DNA of 64,000 nucleotides, taken from the NCBI RefSeq assembly GCF_000620085.1, contig NZ_KK211065.1, positions 202,563 through 266,562 on the forward strand, given 5' to 3'. Numbering within the stretch: the stretch's first letter is position 1; each line of letters starts with the position of its first letter. The translations under genes were made by a program, and so were the position numbers. The stretch is from Marinobacterium jannaschii DSM 6295. GTDB taxonomy: Bacteria; Pseudomonadota; Gammaproteobacteria; Pseudomonadales; Balneatricaceae. A model generated the notes under the pieces. That model was not told the DNA's origin and searched no databases. It saw only the letters and a list, made by a program, of their open reading frames with translations. Below are positions 29,199-37,076 of this stretch, piece by piece.

Positions 29199-29541
29199 GG
29201 TTATAGTTATCTCTACTATTTAAGTCATTAATCTTACGCACAACGTAGTATTGGCCATACCAAGGGCGATGTCTCCGGGACTGGCAGCTAATACCAGCAA
29301 TGACACATTCACCGACTTCCCTAACTTAGTCGACCCGCCGCAGTCCAGATGTCCCCCTAAAACCGCAACTAGAGTCGCCAGCCAACCCACGAAAGGGCGC
29401 AGATTGTCCAAATATTATCCGCCAGCGCAACCTCTACAGTCATACCAGTTGCAACTTTCCTGCAAAATTACGTAGTACTACGGTAACAAAGGCCAAAGCG
29501 GCGCTTTTCCTGACCCCTCCGGCTCTATATAATCCCCCGCC
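29199..29541. other. Noncoding gap between the NSS transporter and smpB
   Basis: This 343-nt divergent region holds a perfect 12-bp palindrome CGTAGTACTACG at 29471-29482 and TATAAT at 29528-29533. No reading frame in it looks real. The upstream part should contain the transporter promoter, but I could not assign it. Confidence 0.6.
29528..29533 (+). promoter_or_regulatory. Consensus -10 element immediately before smpB
   Basis: TATAAT ends 8 nt before the smpB ATG, so transcription would begin within one or two bases of the start codon. The -35 region (around 29505-29510) is poor. No Shine-Dalgarno is visible in the short interval. Confidence 0.5.
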
Positions 29542-30018
29542 ATGGCTAAGAAAAAGAAATCCCAATCCGGTGGCAACACCATCTGTCTGAACAAAAAAGC
29601 ACGTCACGAATATCACATTCAGGATAAATTCGAGGCGGGCCTTGTGCTGACTGGTTGGGAGGTTAAGAGTTTGCGCGAAGGACGCGCTCAGCTGATCGAT
29701 TCTTACGTGATCTTTGAAGGTGGCGAGGCCTGGTTGGTCGGCGCGCACTTCACTCCACTGAAGACGGCCTGCCACTATGTGGTGGCTGATCCGCTACGCG
29801 ACCGTAAACTGCTCCTGCATAAACAGCAGATCGACCGACTGGTTAACGCAACCCAGGCCAAAGGCCATACCTGCGTAGCCCTGGCGCTCTACTGGAAACA
29901 GGGCCGCGTTAAGTGTGAGATTGCCCTTGTAAAAGGTAAGCAGCTTCACGACAAACGTGAAACCGAAAAAGAGCGTGACTGGAACCGTCAGAAGCAGCGT
30001 ATTCTGGCAGCAAAGTAA
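29542..30018 (+). CDS. smpB: SsrA-binding protein SmpB
   Basis: This 158-residue protein carries tmRNA to stalled ribosomes. It shows the OB-fold core ([39 protein letters not shown]) and the basic tail ([20 protein letters not shown]). Its RNA partner ssrA follows 49 nt downstream. The start codon has no Shine-Dalgarno and lies next to a strong -10, hinting at leaderless translation. Confidence 0.97.
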   Translation: MAKKKKSQSGGNTICLNKKARHEYHIQDKFEAGLVLTGWEVKSLREGRAQLIDSYVIFEGGEAWLVGAHFTPLKTACHYVVADPLRDRKLLLHKQQIDRLVNATQAKGHTCVALALYWKQGRVKCEIALVKGKQLHDKRETEKERDWNRQKQRILAAK

Positions 30019-30067
30019 AAAACGCTGTATTTTCTTAGGCTTAAACCAGCTATACTGGCTGGTATAT

Positions 30068-30425
30068 GGGGGTGACTTGGCTTCGACGCTGGTTACAAAA
30101 CCTCAGGTGCATGTCGAGTTTGTAGTGAATCTCGTAAATCCGTCACTACACAGTTATAGTTGCTAACGACGATAACTACGCACTAGCAGCCTAAGGGCCG
30201 CTACGCCATGCTCAGGGCGTCTATGACCTGAGATTATATGGTGTCATTATTTGTAGACTCGCCCGGCGGCTTTGTCTCAAGCCAAACGGTTAAAACTTAA
30301 AGAGGCTCGCCCTAAACACCCTGGCTCTCGGGTCGTGATGGGTTAATTGAGTAGAGATGCCTAAGCATGTAGATCTTGTGGCGGCGGATTGGCGGACGCG
30401 GGTTCGAAACCCGCCACCTCCACCA
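30068..30425 (+). ncRNA. ssrA: Transfer-messenger RNA (tmRNA)
   Basis: The 5' acceptor GGGGGTGA pairs with CACCTCC before the encoded 3' ACCA. The T arm GCGGGTTCGAAACCCGC is near the 3' end. The tag reading frame at about 30163-30195 encodes ANDDNYALAA followed by TAA, the classical gammaproteobacterial degradation tag. TATACT at 30051-30056 is a possible -10 for an independent promoter. It forms the usual pair with smpB. Confidence 0.97.
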
Positions 30426-30439
30426 AATACCATACAAAG

Positions 30440-30467
30440 AAGGCTATCCGACAGGATGGCCTTTTTT
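30440..30467 (+). terminator. Intrinsic terminator of ssrA
   Basis: AAGGCTATCC, GACA, GGATGGCCTT with one T-G wobble, followed by a T run, 15 nt after the tmRNA 3' end. Confidence 0.88.
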
Positions 30468-30639
30468 GTGCCCGCTGTCCCGTCCTGATAGCCGTTGCCC
30501 TCTGGCTACATCAGATTGCGGAAGACTGATGAAGGTGAACCCCGGCAGCCTTATCAGCAGCGGAGGGGCATCTTCACAATGACTGCAGAGGCCCTCAGCG
30601 CCCCTGCAAGACTGTCAGTTGAAAAGATCCACAGCCTGA

Positions 30640-30667
30640 TTGCCCCTCTGAGGCATCCCGGTATACT
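30640..30667 (+). promoter_or_regulatory. Candidate promoter of the PPK2 gene
   Basis: TTGCCC (30640-30645), 16-nt spacer, TATACT (30662-30667), about 39 nt before the start codon. Rest of the 280-nt gap after ssrA shows only the terminator. Confidence 0.5.
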
Positions 30668-30705
30668 CGTGCAGAGAGCCTTCAGCCGGGAAAACCTATC
30701 TGACC

Positions 30706-31530
30706 ATGTACCAGCCCTCGACTATTCAGTTCCCTGATACCGCACCCTGCCTCGATTATGAGATGCTGCAGCACACCCGCCTGCCTGATAAGGATAGTTA
30801 CCAGAAAACATTGAAAAAGCTGCAGAAGCGAATGCTGCAGGTACAACAGGCATATCACCAACAGGGGCACCGGGCGATTATTGTCTTTGAGGGCTGGGAC
30901 GCCTCCGGTAAAGGCGGCGCTATAAGGCGCCTGACTGAGAAGCTGGATCCGCGTGGCTTTAGGGTACACCCGATAGCGGCCCCGGAAGCCGATGAGCAGA
31001 GCAAGCATTACCTGTATCGCTTTCAGAAGCGGCTGCCTAATGCAGGCAGCTTCGCGATATTCGATCGCTCCTGGTATGGCCGCGTCCTGGTGGAGCGGAT
31101 TGAGGGCTTCGCCTCAAAGCCTGAATGGCAACGCGCCTATCAGGAGATCAACGAGTATGAACGCATGCTCAGCGACGACGGTGTCCGCATTATCAAGCTA
31201 TTCCTGCATATCGATCCTGACGAACAGCTCAGCCGCTTTGAAGAGCGCCTGAATAATCCGATAAAGCACTGGAAACTGACGCCCGAAGATATTCGCAACC
31301 GCAGTCGCTGGGCAGAGTACGAACAGGCCAGCAACGAAATGTTCCGGCATACCTCCACCCTGAACAACCCGTGGCAGATCATCGCCGCCAATCATAAATG
31401 GTCCGCCCGCATTGAAGTACTCAGATATGTTACGGACAGGCTGGCCGAAGACATCGACATCACACCCGCCCCGCTGGATCCGGAAGTGATCCGACAGGCC
31501 TGTGAACAACTGGGGATCAGGCCGCGTTGA
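30706..31530 (+). CDS. Polyphosphate kinase 2 family protein
   Basis: This 274-residue PPK2-family enzyme transfers phosphate between polyphosphate and nucleotides. Walker A is VFEGWDASGKGGAI, the lid region is RLTEKLDPRGFRVH, and the Walker B region is AIFDRSWYGRVLVERIEGF. Single-domain PPK2 proteins mostly phosphorylate ADP or AMP/GDP; which class this is cannot be decided here. It overlaps the exonuclease gene by 4 bp. Confidence 0.92.
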   Translation: MYQPSTIQFPDTAPCLDYEMLQHTRLPDKDSYQKTLKKLQKRMLQVQQAYHQQGHRAIIVFEGWDASGKGGAIRRLTEKLDPRGFRVHPIAAPEADEQSKHYLYRFQKRLPNAGSFAIFDRSWYGRVLVERIEGFASKPEWQRAYQEINEYERMLSDDGVRIIKLFLHIDPDEQLSRFEERLNNPIKHWKLTPEDIRNRSRWAEYEQASNEMFRHTSTLNNPWQIIAANHKWSARIEVLRYVTDRLAEDIDITPAPLDPEVIRQACEQLGIRPR

Positions 31531-32966
31531 TCAAGCAACTATCCTCCCCGGCAGCCGAAGACCAACTTACCGACCAGCTCATTTTCGTTGACCTGGAGAC
31601 CACCGGCCCTTCACTCACCACGGACCAGATCATCGAGATCGGCCTGGTCTGGTACGAAAACGGCAAGGGCTGGCAGCACTGGCAGCAGCTGCTTAACCCC
31701 GGAATCGCCATTCCGCCGTTTGTCAGGAACCTGACCGGTATTAGCCAGGCTATGGTAGACGACGCTCCGGACTTTACTGAGATGGCCGCCGAAATCAGAG
31801 AGAAGCTGAAAGGCCGTATACTGGTCGCCCACAATGCCCGCTTTGACTATGGCTTTCTGAACCGCGCCTTCTGCCGGGAAGGAACGCCCCTGAGCCAGCG
31901 CCACCTCTGTAGCCTGCGACTGGCCCGCAGCCTGGAACCTGAGCAGCGCAAGCATGGCCTGGATGCGCTGCAGCAACGCTGGCCAATCCGTATCGAGAGC
32001 AAGGACCGTCACCGGGCTCTGGGTGACTGCCTGCTGGTCGCTCAGCTATGGCAGCAATGGCAGCTGCACTATGGTCTGACGGAGCTGGAGACACTGACCC
32101 GTCAGAGCTGGCGCGAAACTCACTTGCCGCCGGAGATCAACGCAGAGATGATCGGGAAGATTCCAGCCACGCCGGGGGTCTACCTGTTTTACGGCGAAAA
32201 TGACGCCCTGCTATATATCGGCAAAAGCATCAATATGCGCGAGCGGGTGCTATCACACTTCTCAGAGGCACTGCGCAGCAACAAAGAGATGAAGCTGAGT
32301 CAGCAAACCCGTCGTATAGAACATATCCCCTGCGCCGGGGAGCTGTCCGCACTGCTGTTGGAATCAGAACTGATTAAGCAGCGCCAGCCAGTCTACAACC
32401 GCCGCCTGCGCCGCAGTCGCCACCAGTTCAGCTGGTATCTGCAACCCACCCCGGAAGGCTTCCTGCAGCCCCGTCTGATCGACCTCAACGACAGCCTGCA
32501 TAAGGGGATCGAGCACTGCTACGGCATCTTCAAGAAAGCATCGAATGCCCGTGAAGCCCTGCAGGGTCTGGCTAAAAAACACCACCTCTGCCTGATCCAT
32601 AGCGGGTTGGCAAAAGGCCCCGGCCCCTGCTTTGGCTATCAGCTGAAACAGTGCAGAGGGGCCTGTACCGGCGAACAGACCACGACGGAGTTTAACCAAC
32701 AGCTGATGCTGAGCCTGCGTAGCATTCAGATCGCCTGGTGGCCATTCAGAGGCGCGATCGCAATTCATGAATACAACCAGGAGAACTCTCTGGAGTGCTG
32801 GCACCTGATTAACCAGTGGCACTATCTGGGGGCAGTCAGCAAACTGAGCGAAGCAGAATCAAGACTCAGCGCTGCCGAGCATTCGCCCTTCGATCTGGAT
32901 TGCTACCGCATCCTGCAGCAACAGATGCGAAAGCTGGAGCGCGAGCAGCTCATTGTATTCGAATAA
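31527..32966 (+). CDS. DEDDh 3'-5' exonuclease fused to a GIY-YIG (Cho/UvrC-like) nuclease
   Basis: This 479-residue fusion has an N-terminal DnaQ-like exonuclease (FVDLETTGPS, AHNARFDYGFL, HRALGDC) at about 20-180. A GIY-YIG domain (TPGVYLFYGENDALLYIGKSINMRERVL, shown in part) starts near 210, followed by a UvrC-type middle region. Similar fusions are annotated as DNA polymerase III epsilon-like/Cho repair nucleases. No ATG is available near the N-terminus: the frame opens at 31506, and TTG at 31527, overlapping the PPK2 stop codon, is the likely start. Translation is probably coupled to PPK2. A role in lesion processing is likely from the domains but untested. Confidence 0.88.
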   Translation: MIKQLSSPAAEDQLTDQLIFVDLETTGPSLTTDQIIEIGLVWYENGKGWQHWQQLLNPGIAIPPFVRNLTGISQAMVDDAPDFTEMAAEIREKLKGRILVAHNARFDYGFLNRAFCREGTPLSQRHLCSLRLARSLEPEQRKHGLDALQQRWPIRIESKDRHRALGDCLLVAQLWQQWQLHYGLTELETLTRQSWRETHLPPEINAEMIGKIPATPGVYLFYGENDALLYIGKSINMRERVLSHFSEALRSNKEMKLSQQTRRIEHIPCAGELSALLLESELIKQRQPVYNRRLRRSRHQFSWYLQPTPEGFLQPRLIDLNDSLHKGIEHCYGIFKKASNAREALQGLAKKHHLCLIHSGLAKGPGPCFGYQLKQCRGACTGEQTTTEFNQQLMLSLRSIQIAWWPFRGAIAIHEYNQENSLECWHLINQWHYLGAVSKLSEAESRLSAAEHSPFDLDCYRILQQQMRKLEREQLIVFE

Positions 32967-32982
32967 CAGCAGGCTATTTTCC

Positions 32983-33014
32983 GGCGCAATTTGACCGGGG
33001 TCAAAATAAGCGCC
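32983..33014 (+). promoter_or_regulatory. FNR-type palindrome within a longer hairpin, upstream of a small gene
   Basis: TTTGACC, GG, GGTCAAA at 32990-33005 is perfect and contains TTGAC-N4-GTCAA, the spacing of FNR/DNR/CRP-family half-sites. GGCGC (32983-32987) and GCGCC (33010-33014) extend it. No T tract follows, so an operator is more likely than a terminator. A weak -10 (AAATAT at 33031) fits activation from this distance. Confidence 0.4.
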
Positions 33015-33079
33015 AATTGCAATATCCCTGAAATATCAGACCCGCACTATATGCCCACTACAAAGAAGAGGACATATAG

Positions 33080-33289
33080 ATGACACATCACCATCTAAAG
33101 GCGCAGCTGGAACAACTTCTGCGCGACGGCTACTCCATCGAAGATATCCGTAGCCTGGTAACGGCACCAAAAAACCTTATGGATCAAGCAATTGCAGCCC
33201 ATAAATCTGATCGCGTAGCGCAGAAAAAAGCACGTAATCTGCAGCGTAGCCAGGCAGAATATGCGATGTGCCTGGGCAGTCAGCGCTAA
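33080..33289 (+). CDS. Small hypothetical protein with a helix-turn-helix-like centre
   Basis: This 69-residue protein is not recognised. It has AGAGGA before the ATG and a charged, helical sequence. The middle (LLRDGYSIEDIRSLVTAPKN) resembles a sigma-region-4-like helix-turn-helix, and the C-terminal third is basic and glutamine-rich (KKARNLQRSQAEY). It lies between the exonuclease fusion gene and cytochrome c5, and is transcribed alone as far as can be seen. An FNR-type palindrome lies about 75-97 nt upstream. A DNA- or RNA-binding role is a guess. Confidence 0.65.
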   Translation: MTHHHLKAQLEQLLRDGYSIEDIRSLVTAPKNLMDQAIAAHKSDRVAQKKARNLQRSQAEYAMCLGSQR

Positions 33290-33537
33290 GAGGATCGACA
33301 CCGGAGATCGGTAACAGACCCTTTGGTATCAGACCTTAAGCACTAGCTGTTCAGTCATTGTTCACCCGGATTTGTGTATTTACACTAGTAGTCGCTTTTG
33401 CCTAAACTCCTGCCAGCATTACAATAAGGCTGGAGTTACGGAGGCCAAAGGTCTGACACTGTCAGCAATGCTACTCTCGCTGACGGAAAACGACTCCCGC
33501 CTCTGCGAACTTTCACTTGTGAGCACTGAAGGAAAAC

Positions 33538-33846
33538 ATGATGAAAAAAGCTCTGATCCTGGCTACTGCAGCTGCGCTGCTGATGCCTGCCGCTGCTATG
33601 GCTGACCGTACTGGCGAAGAAGTTTACAAAACCAAATGTGCCGTATGCCACGCTTCCGGCGCAGCAAATGCACCTAAGCTGGGCGATGCTGCTGCATGGA
33701 GCTCACGCGCGGCCCTGGGAACTGACGCACTGTTGGAAACAGCGAAGAAAGGCAAAGGCGCAATGCCACCTAAAGGCCTGTGCATGGACTGCAACGACGG
33801 CGAGCTGAAAAGCGCTATCGAATACATGGTAAACAACTCCAAGTAA
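33538..33846 (+). CDS. Cytochrome c5 family protein
   Basis: This 102-residue periplasmic class I c-type cytochrome has a signal peptide (about 1-22, cut after AMA), the heme motif CAVCH, an axial Met in KGAMPPKG and the C-terminal cysteine pair CMDC typical of cytochrome c5. Two consecutive ATG codons (33538, 33541) follow AAGGA. It is a small electron carrier in respiration; its partner is unknown. Confidence 0.94.
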   Translation: MMKKALILATAAALLMPAAAMADRTGEEVYKTKCAVCHASGAANAPKLGDAAAWSSRAALGTDALLETAKKGKGAMPPKGLCMDCNDGELKSAIEYMVNNSK

Positions 33847-33868
33847 TCGGTCCGCTGCTGCAGATACT

Positions 33869-33896
33869 AAAAACCCGGCCTGCGCCGGGTTTTTTG
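33869..33896 (+). terminator. Intrinsic terminator of the cytochrome c5 gene
   Basis: AAACCCGGC, CTGC, GCCGGGTTT followed by T residues, 23 nt after the stop codon. Confidence 0.9.
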
Positions 33897-33923
33897 TGTC
33901 TCGGGATTCTGTGACGCTAACGC

Positions 33924-34859
33924 CTAGAAAATATCATCCGGCTTGAGATTCATCAGGTCCGGAGTCTCGCCGTTGCCGAATGCGTTCAGCTTCTCAAGCG
34001 ACTCCAGGTCGTCTCCCTTCTGAATAATAATCTCCACCCGGCGGTTCTTACCACGCTGTTCAGGCGTGTCGTTCGGTACCAGCGGCTTAGTCGACGCCAT
34101 CCCTGAGACAGTGAAACGACTCTGGTCCATACGGGTATCACTGAACAGCTCATGGGCGACGGCCAGGGCCCGGGTTGCCGACAGATCCCAGTTGGACTCA
34201 AAGCGGCGTCCCTTATAAGGGATATTATCGGAGTGACCTTCGATCACCACCTTGCCTTCGGTACCCAGCAGAATATCGCGGATTTTTGCCAAAACGGGGA
34301 TCGATTCGAAACGCAGTTCAGCCGAGCCCGAATCAAAAGAGCCGTTCTCCTTGATACGCACGATAATCTTGCGCCCCTCTTTCTCCACCTCTACGGTGCC
34401 CATACCGATCTCCTGAGACAGCGCCGTGGCGAAGATCACCGCCTCCTGTTCAGCTTTCTGCTCCATATTCTTGAGCATCTCCTGAACCTGGCCTTTCTCC
34501 TTGTCGGGCGAATCACTCTCGCCCTCCTTCGATCGGATATCGAGGGTATTCATATCATTGTTGACCGTCATCTGCCGCACCTCATTCAAGGGTGTCGGCT
34601 CCGGCCGGCCAGGGCTGAATTCCTGCGCGATAATCGAGGTACCCTTGGGGATATCCTCGACCTTGATCTGATTCTGAACACCAAAAGCTTCACGCATGGA
34701 GCCTGCCAGCTGTTTAAACTTCAGTACATCCATCTCGGAGAACGAGAGCAGCAGTACAAAGAAGCACATCAGCAGCGACATCAGATCCGCAAAAGTCGCA
34801 AGCCAGCCCGGTAACCCCGCGGGGCACGGTGGACATTCGTCTTCGCTATCGTCACTCAT
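33924..34859 (-). CDS. pomB: Flagellar motor stator protein PomB (MotB family)
   Basis: This 311-residue protein has a single membrane helix containing the ion-binding Asp (WLATFADLMSLLMCFFVLLLS), a long linker and an OmpA-like peptidoglycan-binding domain (VVIEGHSDNIPYKGRRFESN, GMASTKPLVPNDTPEQRGKN in part). With PomA it forms the sodium-type stator of the flagellar motor. It follows pomA by 22 nt. Confidence 0.93.
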   Translation of the reverse strand: MSDDSEDECPPCPAGLPGWLATFADLMSLLMCFFVLLLSFSEMDVLKFKQLAGSMREAFGVQNQIKVEDIPKGTSIIAQEFSPGRPEPTPLNEVRQMTVNNDMNTLDIRSKEGESDSPDKEKGQVQEMLKNMEQKAEQEAVIFATALSQEIGMGTVEVEKEGRKIIVRIKENGSFDSGSAELRFESIPVLAKIRDILLGTEGKVVIEGHSDNIPYKGRRFESNWDLSATRALAVAHELFSDTRMDQSRFTVSGMASTKPLVPNDTPEQRGKNRRVEIIIQKGDDLESLEKLNAFGNGETPDLMNLKPDDIF

Positions 34860-34881
34860 TGACTATATCTCCAGCGCCGCA

Positions 34882-35637
34882 TCAACCTTCAGTCGCACGC
34901 TTTTTCTCTGGCAGGTAGTTCTTCAGCATCTGTTCGATTACGCGCGGGTTCTGTCCCGCCTGAATAGCCAGCAGACCATCGATTGTCAGCGCCTGATTCA
35001 GCGCCTCCTCATCTTTACGTACCGCCAGCTTATCGGCGAATGGCAATACCATCATGGTGGCCACAATCGCCCCGTACAGCGTTGTCAGCAGTGCTACCGC
35101 CATCGCCGGACCGATCGATTTCGGGTCACTCATGTTAGACAGCATCTGTACCAGACCAACCAGCGTACCGATCATCCCCATTGCCGGTGCCACATCCCCC
35201 ATCGCCTTAAACATATCGATGCCGAGGTCATGGCGGCTCTGGGCCAGCTTGGTTTCTTTAGATAACAGGGTGCGAACCACATCCGGATCATGCCCATCCA
35301 CCAGCAGCTGAATACCCCGCTGCATAAAGTCGGTGCTGACCTGCTTATCTTCCAGCGACAGCAGTCCGCCTTTACGGGCAGCATCAGCCAGTTCAACGGT
35401 TTCAGCAATAATGTCTTCCGGCTTGACCGATTTGAACATGAACGCTTTACCGGCCACTTTACCTGCGCCGAGAAAGCCACCGAGAGTGAACTTCATCATT
35501 GCGACAAAAAGCGTACCGCCGACAACGATCATCAGGGACGGAATATTGACGAATACGCCAACATCACCACCCGTCACCATTGAGGCGATAACCAGGCCAA
35601 AGCCTCCGAGCAAACCTATGAGCGTAGCTAAATCCAC
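34882..35637 (-). CDS. pomA: Flagellar motor stator protein PomA (MotA family)
   Basis: This 251-residue protein has four membrane segments: two near the N-terminus (LIGLLGGFGLVIASMV, SLMIVVGGTLFVAMM) and two in the second half (GMIGTLVGLVQML, GPAMAVALLTTLYGAIVATMMV). Charged cytoplasmic residues between them contact the rotor. The sequence resembles Vibrio PomA. It starts with GTG at 35637. The gene faces xseB-ispA-dxs, the arrangement found in several marine gammaproteobacteria. Confidence 0.93.
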   Translation of the reverse strand: MDLATLIGLLGGFGLVIASMVTGGDVGVFVNIPSLMIVVGGTLFVAMMKFTLGGFLGAGKVAGKAFMFKSVKPEDIIAETVELADAARKGGLLSLEDKQVSTDFMQRGIQLLVDGHDPDVVRTLLSKETKLAQSRHDLGIDMFKAMGDVAPAMGMIGTLVGLVQMLSNMSDPKSIGPAMAVALLTTLYGAIVATMMVLPFADKLAVRKDEEALNQALTIDGLLAIQAGQNPRVIEQMLKNYLPEKKRATEG

Positions 35638-35948
35638 TCACCTATCCTCTTACAAGTAGCTTCATGAACGCGATATCGCGGCCACAGTTGCAGTGAACAA
35701 TCATAACAAAATTTAACCAACTGGCACGCTACAAACATACGTTTAACCGAGATTTATGCCAAGGAATCTGCGAATACCGGCGCGGCATTGCTGAGGGACA
35801 CCATCAAGCTCAGGTAAAACACTGACCGGGGGCGCGACTAATATCCAGCAGCCAGAGAGCAGGCCAGCCCAGTCCGCTGCCGCAAACCAATTGATTCTGC
35901 CTGTGGCCTTAGGTAACGTTGGTGCCTTTCACCACTCAGGACGCTGTA
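35638..35948. other. Noncoding gap between pomA and xseB
   Basis: This 311-nt divergent region holds no convincing gene. It starts AT-rich (35690-35760), where the pomA promoter is expected, and becomes GC-rich toward xseB. No riboswitch pattern was recognised. Confidence 0.5.
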
Positions 35949-36191
35949 ATGCCGCGCAAAAAGAAAGCCCCGGACTTTGAACAATCACTGACCGAACTGG
36001 AAGGTCTGGTCGGCCGTATGGAACAGGGTGATCTCTCCCTGGAAGAGGCGCTGGGCGCCTTTGAAGAGGGGGTTAAACTGACGCGCGAATGCCAGCAGAT
36101 TCTTGAACAGGCTGAACAGAAAGTGCAGATGCTGGTCGAGAAAAACGGCGAACTGCACAGCCAGCCATTTGCCAGCGATGAGGATGCCTGA
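35949..36191 (+). CDS. xseB: Exodeoxyribonuclease VII small subunit
   Basis: This 80-residue helical protein ([34 protein letters not shown]) is the small subunit of exonuclease VII. The start at 35949 is chosen because [12 protein letters not shown] fits family N-termini; earlier TTG/GTG codons are in frame but unsupported. It precedes ispA by 3 nt in the conserved xseB-ispA-dxs operon. Confidence 0.95.
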   Translation: MPRKKKAPDFEQSLTELEGLVGRMEQGDLSLEEALGAFEEGVKLTRECQQILEQAEQKVQMLVEKNGELHSQPFASDEDA

Positions 36192-36194
36192 CCC

Positions 36195-37076
36195 GTGTCT
36201 CTGAAAAACCTGTTGCAGCAGTACCACCAGCGTGTCGATCGCTATCTGGAAACGAGCATCCGACGCGACAGTATCGAACCGCGCCTGCAGGAGGCAATGG
36301 CTTACTCGCTGTTTAATGGGGGTAAACGGGTACGTCCGGTACTGGTCTATATGGTTAACCAGCTGCTGGGCGGTGAACTGCAGCAGGCTGATCGTGCCGC
36401 AGCGGCAATCGAATGTATTCACAGCTACTCGCTGGTCCATGATGATCTGCCGGCGATGGACGACGACGACCTGCGTCGCGGCAAACCCACCTGCCATATC
36501 GCCTTTGATGAGGCGACCGCAATACTGGCCGGTGACGGCCTGCAGTGCCTGGCCTTTGAGCTGCTCAGCGATGACACTGCAGCCGATCCGGCGATCCTGC
36601 TGCAGCTGATCAGAACACTGGCGATCGCCAGCGGAGACCGCGGCATGGTGGTGGGGCAGGCCTTTGATCTGGCCCATGTCGGACAACCCCTCAGTATCGA
36701 GCAGTTACAGGCGATGCATCGTCACAAGACCGGAGCCCTGCTGAGCGCCGCCATTGAGATGGGCGCTATCTCCAGCACGCAAGCCACGACTGCAGATATT
36801 GAAAGCCTGCGGCGCTACGGTGCTGCCATCGGCCTCGCGTTTCAGGTAAAAGACGATATCCTTGATATTGAGGGTGATACCGAGACCCTTGGTAAGCCCC
36901 AGGGTTCTGACCTGGACCAGAATAAACCCACCTATCCCGCGCTGCTAGGGCTGGAAGGTGCTAAAGCCAGACTGAAGCAGCTGCAGCAACAGGCGCATGA
37001 AGCGCTGCAGTCATACGGTACGGACGCCGATCCCCTGCGTCAGCTGGCTGACTATATCGTAGAACGCGATCACTGA
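36195..37076 (+). CDS. ispA: Farnesyl diphosphate synthase
   Basis: This 293-residue prenyltransferase condenses IPP with DMAPP and geranyl diphosphate. The first Asp-rich motif is DDLPAMDDDDLRRG and the second is KDDILD. It starts with GTG at 36195. Its TGA overlaps the dxs start by one base (TGATG), so the two are translationally coupled. Confidence 0.95.
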   Translation: MSLKNLLQQYHQRVDRYLETSIRRDSIEPRLQEAMAYSLFNGGKRVRPVLVYMVNQLLGGELQQADRAAAAIECIHSYSLVHDDLPAMDDDDLRRGKPTCHIAFDEATAILAGDGLQCLAFELLSDDTAADPAILLQLIRTLAIASGDRGMVVGQAFDLAHVGQPLSIEQLQAMHRHKTGALLSAAIEMGAISSTQATTADIESLRRYGAAIGLAFQVKDDILDIEGDTETLGKPQGSDLDQNKPTYPALLGLEGAKARLKQLQQQAHEALQSYGTDADPLRQLADYIVERDH

